A stretch of 64,000 bases of DNA from Chamaecyparis obtusa (GCA_027943335.1 BSBK01002059.1:868001-932000), one strand, 5' to 3'; positions 1 to 11,871 are shown, numbered from the stretch's first letter. Made by a program: numbers and translations. The notes: generated by a model not told the origin, from the sequence alone.

Positions 1-376
1 ATGAGAGAAAGGAGAATAAAGAAAGAAATTGAGAAACAATGGCGGTGAGGGGGTCACATCACCCAATGGGGCTCCTCAACTCGATCATGTACTTTTATGC
101 CTGGTGCATGATCACTTCCTATACTTCTCTCCCCTACTTCAGTTGGGTCATGACCAATTGCTAATGGAGAAGGGGAACCTGACCTGCCCATTGATGTTGA
201 TGGCCCCCTTATTCTCACTCACCTCAACCTATTGCCTCCCACCCACCAATATCAAAAGAATCATCGATGGAAAAAGAACCACAAGAAACAAATAAATATT
301 GCTTCTAGAAAATATTTTGATGAAGAGGACTACTGGTATGCTACATAAATGTTCACTCCTCTTTAGAACATATGTT
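1..376. other. No supportable gene; possibly upstream part of a decayed copia element
   Basis: There is an 88-codon open frame from base 29, but it matches no family I recognise and has no gene-like context. The stretch lies directly upstream of a decayed copia protease motif in the same orientation, so it may be gag-derived. That is inference only. Confidence 0.3.
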
Positions 377-645
377 GAATTGGGTACTTCTAGACATATG
401 CCAGGAGAAAATAAGGGGTTTCCCACCTCTCTACATCAACTTTATAGAGGAAAGTTTCACTTGGGATGATACAACCTATGATGTACAGGGCATTGGTGAG
501 ATTTTGTTGCCACTCAAAACCCAATGATGATGACTTACGAAGGTTCATGTTCCAGGGTTCATTGAAAACCTCTTGTCTTTAAGTCAATTATCAAACCCTA
601 ACTTGAAATTTAAATTTCATAGACATGATGGTGAGAATTTTTGTC
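377..645 (+). pseudogene. Ty1/copia pol remnant: protease active-site region and following spacer
   Basis: The frame starting at base 377 reads ELGTSRHMP, a decayed version of the copia protease motif D-S-G-x-S-x-H-M. About 80 bases on, another frame reads DDTTYDVQGIGEI, the usual glycine-rich stretch after the protease. A third frame around 547-645 reads VHVPGFIENLLSLSQL followed by KFKFH, which matches the conserved segment before the copia integrase. The three motifs occur in the correct order and spacing, but in three frames, so at least two frameshifts separate them. The catalytic D-S pair has become E-L. No integrase or RT follows. This is a dead fragment. The family assignment is fairly secure; the lineage is not. 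Confidence 0.7.
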
Positions 646-2151
646 TTATTTTGTTAAAGTTCAAATTAATTAATTATTTTTGAAATTTTTACACTTCCAC
701 AATAAAGAAGCATGAAACCTTAACACCTTTTAATTATCAAGATTTTGATGTGGGCAAGATGAGAGAAAATGGTGAATGAGTTAGAATAATATTAAGTACT
801 TTATATTGAAATGCTTGTTGGTGGCAAGTTGTCAACTCAATATCACAAACTATTACAAAACCTAGAAGTACAGATATGCATATTTTGGTGGTAAGCCTTG
901 TGAATTAATTACAAACTGAAATTGAAAATAATTGAAACTCATTCTTGTGGTTGGCCTTCAAGAACAATAAAAAAGTTCTAAATTTGGCAGGTAACTACAC
1001 AAATCAAAACAAGCTGAATTTGAAGCTATTGCAATATTGGTTCTAGTGGCAAAACTTCAAGAATGAGATACATATTCTATAATAAATTGGGAAATGAATT
1101 GCATAGATGATGAGGCAATGCAAAATAATAAGTATTTTACTATTGTTGGACAACATAAGCAATACTAGAAATAATTATGACCATAAAATGGAAATGGACC
1201 AATTGCAATAATATTATCAGCAACCCTATTAATAAACAATTATAAACATATTTCCGTAGGCTAGAGGCCCCCACACATTATGATTTATCCTTCCAAAAAG
1301 AAATTCTTGATTTCATATTGTACAACACCCCTTTAAAAATGTAAAGCAGTTTGAAAAATCCTTCAAAGGACCAAAAGTGAAAAAGATTGCAACCCTTGTA
1401 TTGTTTAGAAGTTGTGATCAGAAGTGATGGTACGACAATAAAGAAGTATATTCAATATGTTAGAATATCCCAAGGAAGTGTGATAGTCAATGGTAAATAT
1501 AATAAAGTCTTAAGAATGCTTCTATTAGCCTTATTTGATTTGTACGACACCCACAAGAAATATGAAGTTTTAAATTTGTATGACAACTAAACACATGAGA
1601 CTTTCATACTTTGTACAGTTCCTTGATAAAATGTGCAATGGTTTTCATAGGCATTATTTCAAATAATATGTGGTACAACTAAGCCAATAATACATAATGA
1701 TTTTTAGAAACCACCACAAACTGAAATTTATTCAAAACCTCAAATTCACAAGACTGTGTAAACATCAGCTGGAATTGGAAAAGGACTGCAAACTATCAAA
1801 TCATTAGTCCTAAGTTGAATGGTTTTCATCCTTGAATCCATTTTCCAAAAAGGTTTTCATTTTTAGGTAGAAAGATGAACATGCATTCAATCTTTAAAAG
1901 AAACGAGGGTTTTGATTTCATAATTTTGTAATTTTCTTCAATGTTCAACTCCTGATGTAGGCACTTGAGAGTTTCAAAAATCCAGCATGGTTTCAATTGA
2001 TAAAAGTTAAATGTTGAGATTGTGGGGTTGGGGGTTGTTCCTGATCTTTGTACATCCTGTGCTTGGCATTTGACAATTTTTCCATAGTCTAACGTGTATC
2101 TCCAAAAAAATCACTTTCATAGCAATGTTCTTCCTTATTTAATTTTTGCAG
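646..2151. other. AT-rich stretch without a recognisable gene
   Basis: The only open frame of note (1387-1590, 67 codons) resembles nothing I know. The last bases, 2137-2151, are a T-rich tract ending in CAG that looks like a 3' splice site for the RlmN exon that follows. Confidence 0.5.
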
Positions 2152-2290
2152 TTTGCATGCGCCAAATCAGAAACTCAGGGAGACAATTGTTCCAAGTGCA
2201 AAGTCTTATCCACTAGAATCATTAATGGAAGACTATAGGGATTACTTCAAAGAAACTAGTCAAAGGGTTTCTTTTGAATATACGCTTTGG
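2152..2290 (+). pseudogene. Isolated exon of a plant RlmN-type radical-SAM RNA methyltransferase
   Basis: The reading frame from 2153 gives [20 protein letters not shown], then [11 protein letters not shown] and RVSFEYTL. This is the part of RlmN (rRNA/tRNA adenine-C2 methyltransferase) that in E. coli reads ISLHAPNDEIRDEIVP and RVTIEY. A T-rich tract ending in TTTTTGCAG stands immediately before the exon. The T at 2152 would complete the serine codon that precedes LHAPN in the family. A candidate donor, GTATTA, begins at 2291. The family continues after EYTLL into AGVND, which is not seen downstream, and one base appears lost near the end. The catalytic CxxxCxxC exon is not nearby. It could be one exon of a gene with giant introns, but the adjacent unrelated exons favour a captured or relict fragment. 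Confidence 0.75.
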
Positions 2291-4177
2291 GTATTATCTA
2301 ACAAACCAACCTCTTTAACAAAGAGAAAAGTTGTAATTAGACTAGTCATCATTTAGTGCCCCTTTTCAAGGCAAAAGGATTATCGACTATGTATGCACCA
2401 ATTTCAATTTTAAGTCCTCCATTTGTACTTCAATGTGAATATTCAAAGCTTGACCATGATGTTCAAGTTACAAGAGTATATTCAAAGTTGCAGTTGCAAG
2501 GCTTGGACTTAGAAAAGCTTGCTCCCAAGGCTAAATTGGACTTGGCAAGTTCATTTAACATAAAAAATGGACATCACGCAATTGTAGTTCTCACTTGTCT
2601 GTAGTGGAGATGTAATATTAAATCCACTAATAATGCATAAAACAAAACAATTATTGCCTTTAACCTCTTATTAGCCCTGCCCTTCAGCATAAGAGAGCAT
2701 TTTCTATTTCAACGACCCATTTTTTGGGTTATCTTCCAATGCTACACTACTTATTTTGCATATTGTAAAGTGTTAAAATAACTTATAATTATTTATGTAG
2801 CATTTATGTGTCTATATTTCTTTTGAAGTAATGAAAATCTCCTCTACTAACTTAGAAAATTGCGTTAAATATATATGTTTGTGTTTTTTTTATTAATGTC
2901 ATATCTAGTTGTATCCATATTGGGGATCTTGAGAAATGGCTGTATCCGAATCAGTATTTGTATCCATATCCATTTCCATGCAACTTTGCTTCCGATACCA
3001 TGTGAAGGCTATGATCATGAGGTGTATTACAATGTTTACTATTTTCCTCATTTTATTTTATTACAATGAAAAATGCTTGATAGCTTGTGAGTAACTACAT
3101 GCACCCATTTAGTTCAATTTTGCAAGATTGAATGATCACGACATGAGTGAGTTATCAATCATCGCAAGAGACTTTGAAGCAAGGAAATTGTTACCCTCAC
3201 ACTTACATACAACATATTGGCATTATATTTCCAATTTTAGGGAAGTCTGGATAATTTCTTTGAGCATAGATGAGTTTCAGGCTGGTGTATCCATTTATGG
3301 TTTTTCTACAAGTCAATAAATTACAATGATTAATTTGAGTTGGAAACCTACCAGCTATACTTGATGGCTCTACAACTCATGAGGAATACAAATCAGATAA
3401 ATTCATTTTGCTCAACGGTCCCTTGCCTTTCGAAACTTGTAATTAGAATTTATTTTTCTTCTTTATTATGGAATCAGATTTGCTAATGCAACATCATCTC
3501 TAGCTCCAAATGATCAGAGATGGAATCCTAGTATTGCTCCTCCTCAACATCACATGCATCTGTATCAGTTTCTAAGATTTTATCCAATAGCCTCCAAGCT
3601 TAGCTTGCAAACATCTACTTAGAACCTTTAGACTCCCCTCCTAACAATAAGAATATAGCAGATAGCATGTGTACATGAATTATGATCTTAAAATTATGGG
3701 CCTTTGGGGTGTATAGAGTTAATGTTATGCAATTTCATTCAAGCATAGATAGTTTTCTTAAGAGCCCACAAGTTCAATAGCTAAAATTTGATATGTTTCT
3801 GTAACACTGCGATGTTATCACATCAATGAATTCAACTTTTTGGATAGCTGAACATGAAAATTTTCATTCCATGACATAAATAGTGACATTTATCCAAAGA
3901 AATAAATAAAATCTATGCATATGAGGTGACTTGTATACAAAGAGAGAAACAGCTAGCAGGCTTTTAGACCATAAATCGAGAGACATACAACTGTAAATAT
4001 AAAAAGAAAAACACCATAAAAATTGGATATAACCATGATTGATTCATATGACCTGAAGCTTCTTTAGTTATGATTTTATGGTATAGTTGCATTCAAAGTA
4101 TTAATAGATGTATTCACTAAATATTTTCTATATGGATATAATTCTATCACAATAGGAGGAGATAGTATTAAACTCAC
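2291..4177. other. No recognisable gene; two unassigned open frames
   Basis: Open frames at 2356-2604 (82 codons, plus) and 3128-3319 (63 codons, plus) show no motif I recognise. Neither has convincing splice sites. No repeat termini were seen. The stretch separates the plus-strand RlmN exon from minus-strand exons of other genes. Confidence 0.4.
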
Positions 4178-4259
4178 ATCTTGCCAGGGCAATGACACAA
4201 CATGCCAACCAGCAGAAGCCAAGTAGTGCCGCTTCAGCATGGTATGACCAAGAGGAGTT
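4178..4259 (-). pseudogene. Isolated exon encoding the N-terminal half of a RAP domain
   Basis: On the minus strand the sequence reads TPLGHTMLKRHYLASAGWHV followed by VSLPWQD. This matches the start of the RAP domain, a predicted nucleic-acid-binding domain at the C-terminus of organellar RNA-processing proteins, which in plants typically reads TPLGHTMLKRRY then AAGW-VVSL. The exon ends at a perfect donor, GTGAGT, at 4177-4172, just where the family continues into QEWEE. The upstream acceptor (ATCAAG before 4259) is weaker. The rest of the domain was not found further along the minus strand. It is probably an exon fragment detached from its gene. Confidence 0.65.
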
Positions 4260-4724
4260 CTTGATATAAATGTAACAAATATGTTACACATCAATCTTAA
4301 AGATTCCAAGATGTAATCAAGGCTTTAAAAAATGTATTGTCATGCTAAAATTGATCTCAAAGGAAAATCTTTGATGTGCTAATAATGAACAATCTATCTC
4401 ATATAAAAGACACACCTGTATTTCATGAAAAGTGGGATGGACCATCAATCTCCAAACAAACCCTTTTGTTACTTATTACTACATCTAGCATATAACCATC
4501 TTAAATCCCTCCAGAATTATTACTTCAAAACAGGAAGAGGAAGTTGTTGATGGCCAACAAAGAGAAGCAGGTGTTCATGTTGCAAAGAGAAGTCAAGCCA
4601 AAAGTCAAGATCAAGGAGTGGGGGTTTGAACATGATGGAAAGAATCACACTACCGCAATTTAACCATCACACAATTAAACAAGTATGAAATGTAAGAGAC
4701 TAAGAAAGAAGGCAAAGGTGTTAC

Positions 4725-4875
4725 CTCACTAGGATGATAGTAATAATGAGACAAAGAACCATGAAGACTAAATCCAAGGAGACCAGATCTGAACATCCAG
4801 GTTTGATCAAATTCAAAAATTGGTTTCCCTTCATTGCAGAGGAGCATATCTGACAATCTCATAGAGGGTCCATCC
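4725..4875 (-). pseudogene. Isolated exon of a plant Mpv17/PMP22-family membrane protein
   Basis: The minus strand reads NEGKPIFEFDQTWMFRSGLL then GFSLHGSLSHYYYHPSE. This is the plant Mpv17/PMP22 signature (typically EGKPIFEFDRTRMFRSGLVG and FTLHGSLSHYYYQFCE), part of a small four-helix organelle membrane protein. The exon is bounded by a TTTTCAG acceptor just above 4875 and a GTAACA donor at 4724, and the donor falls at the expected place after the glutamate. The beginning of the exon does not match the usual GDWIAQCY sequence, so that part may be altered. The next exon (ALFPFEDWWVVP in the family) was not found. The neighbouring exons belong to unrelated genes. Confidence 0.7.
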
Positions 4876-4959
4876 CTGAAAACAAAAGCACCATTTCAGT
4901 TTGAATATTGAATATATACAAATATAATGATGAAAGAAAAGAAGACAATCATATGCTCT

Positions 4960-5075
4960 CTAATTTATTATCATTTCCACCTTCTCCATCATCAATTGAA
5001 GTATGTTAACAAAAATTTCCCTCACATCATTTCTTCTCATTGCCTCATCATACTTTTCCCCAAGTGCACCAAGGA
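4960..5075 (-). pseudogene. Possible exon, function not recognised
   Basis: On the minus strand a T-rich tract ending in TTTGCAG is followed by an open frame reading LGALGEKYDEAMRRNDVREI then FVNILQLMMEKVEMIIN and a TAG stop. The composition (charged, helical) and the good acceptor suggest a genuine exon, either terminal or read through into an intron. I cannot name the protein. It sits 85 bases upstream of the Mpv17 exon on the same strand, so the two may derive from one captured segment, but nothing shows that they belong to one gene. Confidence 0.4.
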
Positions 5076-5398
5076 CTGCAAAGAAACAAGATAAAAAAAT
5101 CACAAGCATATAGCGATGTTAGAATAGTTACTAAAATGGTCATAAATTATGTTCTTATAGTAAAAGAATACTTTGACATAAGAAAAAAACTACACAATAT
5201 TAAAACATGACATTGTACTTTAAAAATTAAAAAGGTACCTATAATGAAGAATTTCATTTCGACTTGCTAATTGGTTGTCACTATTAACTCTAAGCTTATC
5301 TTTAAAGTTTGAGCTTCACTTGGTTTCGAGAATAGTTTAATATTCTCTACTAAACAAGGCCAACCACATGAAGGTGGAAGCTCATTTGGCCCCTCCCA

Positions 5399-5413
5399 CC
5401 CCCCCCCCCCCCC
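5399..5413. repeat. Homopolymeric C run (15 C)
   Basis: The run is preceded by CTCCCA and followed by TAACATC. It resembles the C runs near the 3' ends of the LTRs later in the window, but I see no TG...CA termini or primer site here, so it is listed only as a simple repeat. Confidence 0.8.
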
Positions 5414-5448
5414 TAACATCACTCTAAATTCCCCATTAACATTTAATA

Positions 5449-5620
5449 ACATTCATTCATTCATTCATCCATTTTTGAAATAAAACATTCAATCATTATA
5501 ATCACATGATAACATTCATTAACACATAAAATTCATTAAGACACAACATTCATGAATAATTCATTAACACATAAAATTCATTAACACACAACATTCATGA
5601 AGAATTCATTAACACATCAT
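5449..5620. repeat. ATTC microsatellite and 45-bp tandem repeat
   Basis: A short ATTC run (5452-5468) is followed by about 2.4 copies of a 45-bp unit starting at 5514, 5559 and 5604 with ATTCATTAACACAT. Both are built from the same ATTCATTAA word, so the tandem array probably grew out of the microsatellite. Confidence 0.75.
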
Positions 5621-6409
5621 TCATCAACATTACTAGTACAAAATTACATCCATTAAGACAACGTTCTTTCATTAGCAAAAAATGTTAATTATAATCATTT
5701 CTTTTTGGGTCTCTTGCTATTTTTTTTAATCATGTAATTTATAAGAGGAAGATCAACGTCCTCGTCATTCCCCTTCTCTACTGATTCTAATTCCAATGCA
5801 TGTCTCCTCCTCATCTGTTTAGGAACACGAGGCTACTATGCCAAAGGGGGGTTCACTGCAATAACAAGTACTTCATGAGTTAAATTCACACCATTTTATA
5901 TTAGTGGATTGCAAGTATTTAATTAAGTAAAAAAACTATAAATCAAAAAATTAATTTAAAAGAACAAAACATAAATTTTCTTTACCTGAATGTGCCACAT
6001 GATCTACATGGTGATCAGTCTGAACATCCTTCGGCACTCATTCAGCATGACATGATTTTGTTTCCTCTAAAATATACACAAATTAAAGGTTACACCAAGT
6101 TCAATTTAAGATGTTAAATTGTATTAATAATTACAAAATTAGTTTTAAATAGAAAATGAGCACCTCCATCGATAGTACGATGAACATCAAGGGCTTCATC
6201 ATGCGGCATATGATCTATATCACAATTAAGAGGCTACATTGCAATGTCATGCACATTATTATCAAATAGATTGTTTCTCAAGTATTCTATGGGAAATCAT
6301 ATTTTTTTTATGACTTCTTTTATAGCATTTCTCTGTTGCTCTGACAATAACCAACTAAGGGCACTTGTATCAATCTGGTCTACATTGTTATTTGATCGAA
6401 TGACATTTT

Positions 6410-8650
6410 TCATTGCATGGTTGGATTCTTCAATGTCACTAAAATTTTGACAATTTGGTCTTTGTCATGCCTTCCATCCAAGATTTTCCATAATGTCTCT
6501 GTTACATTGTTTCCAATATGCATAGGATCAAACAAATGCATGATTTGGAGTTTCTCGTAGTACGGAAACCTACTAAATTGTGTAGGATAACTTTTTAGTC
6601 CTTTTGGAAGTTGGTCATTTATGCCTTGACAACCTTCACAAGCATCAATTATATCATTAGTAAACAAAACACAATATCAAAATATAAATTTGAAACAAAA
6701 ATCATCAGATGGAATGACATTACATCATCGATTTATTTTATTGTATGCCAACTTCCATAGGTGAGGTTTCATTCTCTATGGCTTTGATGCAGTCTCTTCT
6801 TTCCCATTGAAAAGATGTTTTTTGGTAATTCGGTACTTATGATTTCTATGGAGAAAGTGTCTATTCTCATCGAACACCTGCTTTCTTAAACTTTTTGAAT
6901 GATGAGATTTCATCTTTGGATCACAAACTAGATATGCAAATTTTCCCTTTGTCTGAAGACCTACAAGATTGTGTATAATTGGATTAAATATGTTAACTTT
7001 GTGTTAGCACTATAACATACCAAAAAAGAGGTGTCAAGAAGAGAACATACCACAAAAATGTGTTAGCCCAGGGGCATCATGTATTGTCCATACAAGAATT
7101 GCATGAAATTGAAATTGTGTTTGTCTTATTGGTCTAGAGATGTCATACATAGTGACCCCATTCCATAACACCATCAACCCGTTGATAAGGGGCTCAATAT
7201 ACACATTGATATCTTTAACTTGGTACTTACCTAGTTAAATGAACAAAAACATTACATAATTATTATGACCATTTTGATGGATTATTTATAATAGATTAAT
7301 TTAGATGACTATTAAATCAAAAAATACCTAGAACAATCAGTGCCAACATTATGTGCTCCCTCTTTATGGACAACCAAGGAGGAATGTTATTGTTGATAAC
7401 AAAAAAAGGCCACACCAAGTAAGTAGATCTCATCTCTCCAAATGGATTGACACTGTCTGCTGCCAATGAAAGCTTGAGATTACGAGGTTCTTCTTTAAAG
7501 TGTGGTCATTTTTCCTCTATCTCCTTAAATGTCAAACCATCCACAAACATTCGCATAATGTCATCTTGACTTCTATTGTGTGCATGGTAATCCATAAATT
7601 GTGCCAAGCTATTGCACCTGAATAATCATTGCAGACGTGGAATAATGGGAATAAACTAAAGAACCTTGCGAGGCACCTTTTTTGTTATTCGATCTGATTG
7701 ATATCTACTAATATGACAAATAGGGAATTCTGTTGCAAATTCATGTTGTTTATGATATATAATATGATCATTCGAACATGCATGTATTGTTTGATACTCC
7801 ATTCCAATATCTTTCATAAGGGTAGATAATTCTCGGTATGAGCAAGGTAGAATGTTTGATGGTGGTAACAAACACTCACCTATCAACCTATGACCAAAAA
7901 TATAATTTGTTAATTTAAAGAATATTAATTGCTACACAATTCACCCAATGTTAATTGTAAGGGAATTACGACTAAAATAATGAAAAAAGATGACATACCT
8001 TAACATTCATGTCATTGCTACATTGGATAAACCATTCATAACCTTCAAGTTCACCAACAACAATATAGCAGCAAGAAGAGTTATTTGGGAGCCTTCATAT
8101 AGGGGCTCGTGTGCATTCTCAAGTATCGGTACATCAAGGTCTATGTCAACATCATCATCATCATCATCTTGATCATCATGGTCTTCTTCCATGGGATCAT
8201 TACTTCTACTTCTATATTCACACCTCCATGTTCCCTCATTTGGAAATCCACATTCTTTGAATTGTCATGGTCCATAACATGAAACCTAGGGAGGTTGAGC
8301 TATATGAAAATGATAGCCTTATATTAACCATGACCATGATGTCATCATCAAATCATGTCTTATGTATTTTATAAATTATTAAAATACATACCAATGGAGG
8401 AAATCTATTTCCCCCTTCAATGTGACCATGTTGCCTACAATGTTCCTAAGTTGTTTTGATTAGCTATCTTTGAGTCTTTAAGCCCTTACAAATTTTGCAA
8501 GGACAATAACATTTTACATCACCTTTTCTTTTTAAGTTAGACCATAATCTAGAAATTGTCTCCCTATTTTTTTGTGTGTTGATATCGTCAGACATGGTCT
8601 TTCTTGAATGGAATGACTCATTGGTGGAAGAAGGATGATTTGTTTGCAAC
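6410..8650 (-). pseudogene. TNP2-like CACTA transposase gene, multi-exon, inactivated
   Basis: Minus-strand segments in order: CYCPCKICK (near 8500), the cysteine motif of the CACTA transposase-associated domain. Then an aspartate-rich stretch and LYEGSQITLLAAILLLVNLK (8190-7999). Then LIGECLLPPSNILPCSYREL and HACSNDHIIYHKQHEF (7886-7656), the TNP2 segment with IHACPNDCILY in relatives. Then MDYHAHNRSQDDIMRMFVDG (about 7590) and LAADSVNPFGEMRSTYLVWP (about 7450). Then a histidine/lysine-rich block (about 6930-6780), and MHLFDPMHIGNNVTETLWKI (6667-6410), matching the conserved DPMHIEKNV motif. Several exons are separated by introns or frame breaks, and in-frame stops are present, for example TGA before the 7998 donor. 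Upstream and downstream exons beyond this range were not resolved. The family assignment is firm. Confidence 0.8.
7888..7998 (-). other. 111-bp intron inside the CACTA transposase remnant
   Basis: On the minus strand the donor is AAG|GTATGT and the acceptor is GGTCATAG|GTTG. Removing the interval joins the leucine-rich exon to the LIGECLLPP exon in frame. Both splice sites match the plant consensus and the intron is AT-rich. Confidence 0.7.
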
Positions 8651-8700
8651 CTACAAATACAAATCATTACTGAACAACCATTTTCTCAACTATAATTTTC

Positions 8701-9360
8701 TCAATGCAAAGGGACATTTATCATACCAAATCAAAGTTTAGAAATGGACAGTTTTGATGCTTTGCCATTACAATAATTGAGCATTCATCATTTGGTATTG
8801 TGTATTCCATTTAAGTATGTCAACAATGTTCAAAATGTTGTCACCAAGTACAGACATAGGAAATAAGAAAGGGACAAAAGACAAGAAATAAGAAAAATCA
8901 TTACGACTATAGAAAATATGCATGTTCGCAATACTACATGTGCATATAAGAGTCGATCAGAGAAGGTATATGCATAGGTGAAAAACATGCAGATTTATCA
9001 ACCAAGCATTACTAGGAGCTTGACCCCACAACATATGGACTTGTGATGATATTTCACAATAGTACATGTGTTGCAAGGTAAGCTCCCAGTAGTGCTTATA
9101 CAATTATGCATGTTCATTACTTGTGCATATGAAATAGCTCTAATGGTTACTTGAAAGAGTGACTTAATATAAACAAAATGGTTACAAAGATGAGAATATG
9201 TCGCTAGAATAATGGAAAAGAGAAAAAATATAAAAATACCACTATAATCCTTTAATAGATCAGCATAAAAATACCACTATAATCATTTCATTTCACAAAG
9301 GCAAAGAAAAATTTCAGTTAATACCACTGACTTGATAGTGTATGTCTACTATGTCCTTGA
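8701..9360. other. No recognisable gene
   Basis: The stretch is AT-rich. It contains short local repeats, for example two close copies of ATACCACTATAATC at 9236 and 9270. Part of it may be the 5' region of the CACTA element. Confidence 0.4.
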
Positions 9361-9532
9361 TCACAACCTCTTCCTTGCTTGAATAACCAATCCCCTACAT
9401 TTGTGTGCTGGTCTTATTCTAAACCAGACACCGTGGGCCATGAAATTTCCAACATAAGCACCATTTTCAAATGCCAAAATGATAGGAAGATACGCTAAAG
9501 CCTTAAGTGCCAACATGCCCTTTCCTTGCACT
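9361..9532 (-). pseudogene. Possible terminal exon of an unidentified gene
   Basis: After a CATTCTTGTAG acceptor the minus strand reads VQGKGMLALKALAYLPIILA then FENGAYVGNFMAHGVWF and ends CRGLVIQARKRL before TGA. The open frame, splice acceptor and stop fit a 57-codon last exon. I do not recognise the family. No partner exon is evident upstream on the minus strand within 2 kb. Confidence 0.4.
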
Positions 9533-10389
9533 CTACAAGAATGAAAGCTATGATTAGAGAATAAAAGAAGATTAATTAACAATTAATGAAGAGGCATAAG
9601 TCCTCACAAAGGATTACCTCTCCTCAAACAAGTGAGTCAATATAAAAGAAAACAACAGATTAGATTGTTAGGATCATGGAATGGGAAGAAAAAGAACATA
9701 ATATATACACTGAAAAGAAACTCCATGGGATATATTAAGAAAAGAATGGAGAGGGTAGACCAGTTTCTATCGATAGTGATGTAAAATAAAAGACACAAAA
9801 TGCAATATATATTTTTATCTGGTGTGTGCCGAAGCCTGGAAACTCTTGTTAATAATTGATGTATATATTCAAGATATACAAATGAATATTTATAATTATA
9901 TATAGGAACATTATACACATGATACAATAACAAGTGAAATGATTATGAAATGAGTGAACAATAGTGCTGGTAAGCATTATGTGATAGGAAACAATACTAT
10001 AACATAGCTATGAGTCTATGAGTTAATACTAATTTATAAATCAATGCATGGCCAACATGAGCATTTCCAATGTCATCTAAAACAACATCATCAAAATCTT
10101 TAAGTAAAATCTTAGTCTCTAATCTAAAGCACAACTATGGATTCTAAATTTGTATGTTTACCATCCAAATTTGTATGTTTTCTAGTAAATGGAAATAAGA
10201 TTGAAATTTAGGACACACCTAAAATTTGTATATATAATTTCCAAAAGGTTAACACCTACATAAATCTTGATATCATCACAATATAACATTATGTCCAACA
10301 TAATTTCTAATATAACAAGAGTTGAAAACTGAACAAGCCTTACAAGATAGGTTTTTCCTTGCCTTAGCCACAATTCATACATAACATAC
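9533..10389. other. No recognisable gene
   Basis: AT-rich sequence. The longest open frame (9637-9933, minus) is phenylalanine- and tyrosine-rich and looks like a chance frame in AT-rich DNA. Confidence 0.4.
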
Positions 10390-10900
10390 AATCATCCAAC
10401 CCATATTCCCAATATTCCAAATCTTCTTAATCAGTCCTAGAGACCTAATTGCAATTCTAGTAGCCCTGCAGCAGGATACAAACCCAAATAACTTCACCTT
10501 TTCCCAAAGCACTTTACAAAGAAAAAGCATTTATGAATACCCTTTTACAAGTACTAAAACATATCATAAAATTACTATGGGCTTCTTTGGACCAGGTCTG
10601 ATTGTTCCCACACAGTGACCCTTAAATAGTATGAAAAACTACCAATTTTCAAAGCATCATCACTCTCCCTTTATCCTTATCACTCCAAACTCTTAGAAAT
10701 GTTATATAATGGTTAAAAATGAACAAATTCTGAAGGGATAAGACTCAATCCATCAGGAACCCCCAAAACCCCAATTTGGTACTTTTAAACCCTCAATGGA
10801 AGGGTTTCTCAAATCTCCTATCTCCAATCCATTCTAGGTTCAACAAGTGATTACTTGTGACTTTATATACGAAATTAGATCTTCAATTAGCACCAAAGTA
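10390..10900 (-). repeat. Dispersed repeat, copy A (inverted relative to 23480-24010)
   Basis: Read on the minus strand, several blocks align with 23480-24010: GAGTTTGGAGTGATAAGGAT near 10690, TGGTCCAAAGAAG near 10590, GGGAAAAGGTGAAGTTAT near 10500, and the GGAGATAGGAGATT block near 10820. They occur in the same order. I find no coding sequence or terminal structure, so the class is unknown. It may be an old noncoding LTR or an unclassified transposon. Confidence 0.65.
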
Positions 10901-11871
10901 ATGGATGATAGGCAACATGGATATGTAGTTAATAATTTTAGCAATGACTTCTACATGAAGATTTTGAAAGAGTGGGTTTTGTTCCATTTGATAATAAGGA
11001 AGTCCAAGAAACTCTAGATTCTTAGACATTTCATTTTAATTAGTATTTGGCACAATTGAGAATACATTGTCATGGAGGGGACCTTGAAAATCCCCAAAAC
11101 AAGACTTCCCACAAGGTTGGTCTCAATGACATGTACAAGGTATGGTATGAAAACAATAATTCTTTTGGATATCCTTGGACCATCAATTTCTAATGTATCT
11201 AGTAGACTGCTAACATGGACAAGTTTGCAAGAACATCCAAAAAGGTGAGGAAGAAAATGAAGAGGCAAGATCCACAATATCAATGACAGTATGAGAAAGA
11301 AAATTCCTTGGATGGATGAATAATGGCCCATAGGGACTTTTAGGTACAAAGCTATCACAAGGAAAAGAGGAGAATAGGAACAATCATGAAGTAGAAGTGG
11401 AATCCATGTGATTGAGATGTGAACCTTTGAAACTAATTATTATGATACTATAAAATTCATTATAAATGCTAAAGATAACACAAAACTATGAAGGGGTTGA
11501 AAGTGACATTGAGACATTAAAAGTAAGGGGAAAATATTCATTGATATCATAACATTTATGGCTCGTACTTTGATTTGTATAGATTGAAAGAGTAATCCAA
11601 GACTTGAGGAAAAGACATCCATTGATTCAAAAAGGATATAGAGTTTGATTCAAATGAAACTCCAATAATAAATCTAAATTAAAAAAAAAACTCAAAAGAA
11701 ATGTATATAAAATCTTAGGATAATTCTCAAAGATATGCTCATTATTTTATAATATCCCAGTATATATACTTATATAATTAAGACTATGACTAAGTAAAGT
11801 TACATAGCATATCCCCACTCTTATATAAACACTTAGCATATATAGAGACAATGGAATATTAGCATACATAT
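10901..11871. other. No recognisable gene
   Basis: A 114-codon minus-strand frame (11014-11358) and a 60-codon frame (11440-11622) show no motif I know. Both are leucine/isoleucine-rich, as expected of chance frames. Confidence 0.4.

Larger units (their letters stand above)
5700..8700 (-). mobile_element. CACTA (En/Spm-type) DNA transposon, decayed, ends not found
   Basis: The interval holds a minus-strand gene for a TNP2-type transposase in the correct domain order, with an acidic N-terminal segment and a C-terminal basic tail near 5700-5860 (read on minus as LINYMIKKN and neighbours). I could not locate a convincing pair of CACTA terminal inverted repeats or the expected 3-bp target duplication. 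The limits given are those of the coding remnant rather than of the transposon. Confidence 0.65.

Noticed and set aside
5278..5290. CACTATTAACTC as a terminal inverted repeat of the CACTA element
   Set aside because: No matching inverted end or 3-bp duplication was found on the other side, so the match to CACTA is probably chance.
11014..11358. 114-codon minus-strand frame as a gene
   Set aside because: Hydrophobic, no motif, no start context or splice sites, and it lies between repeats.
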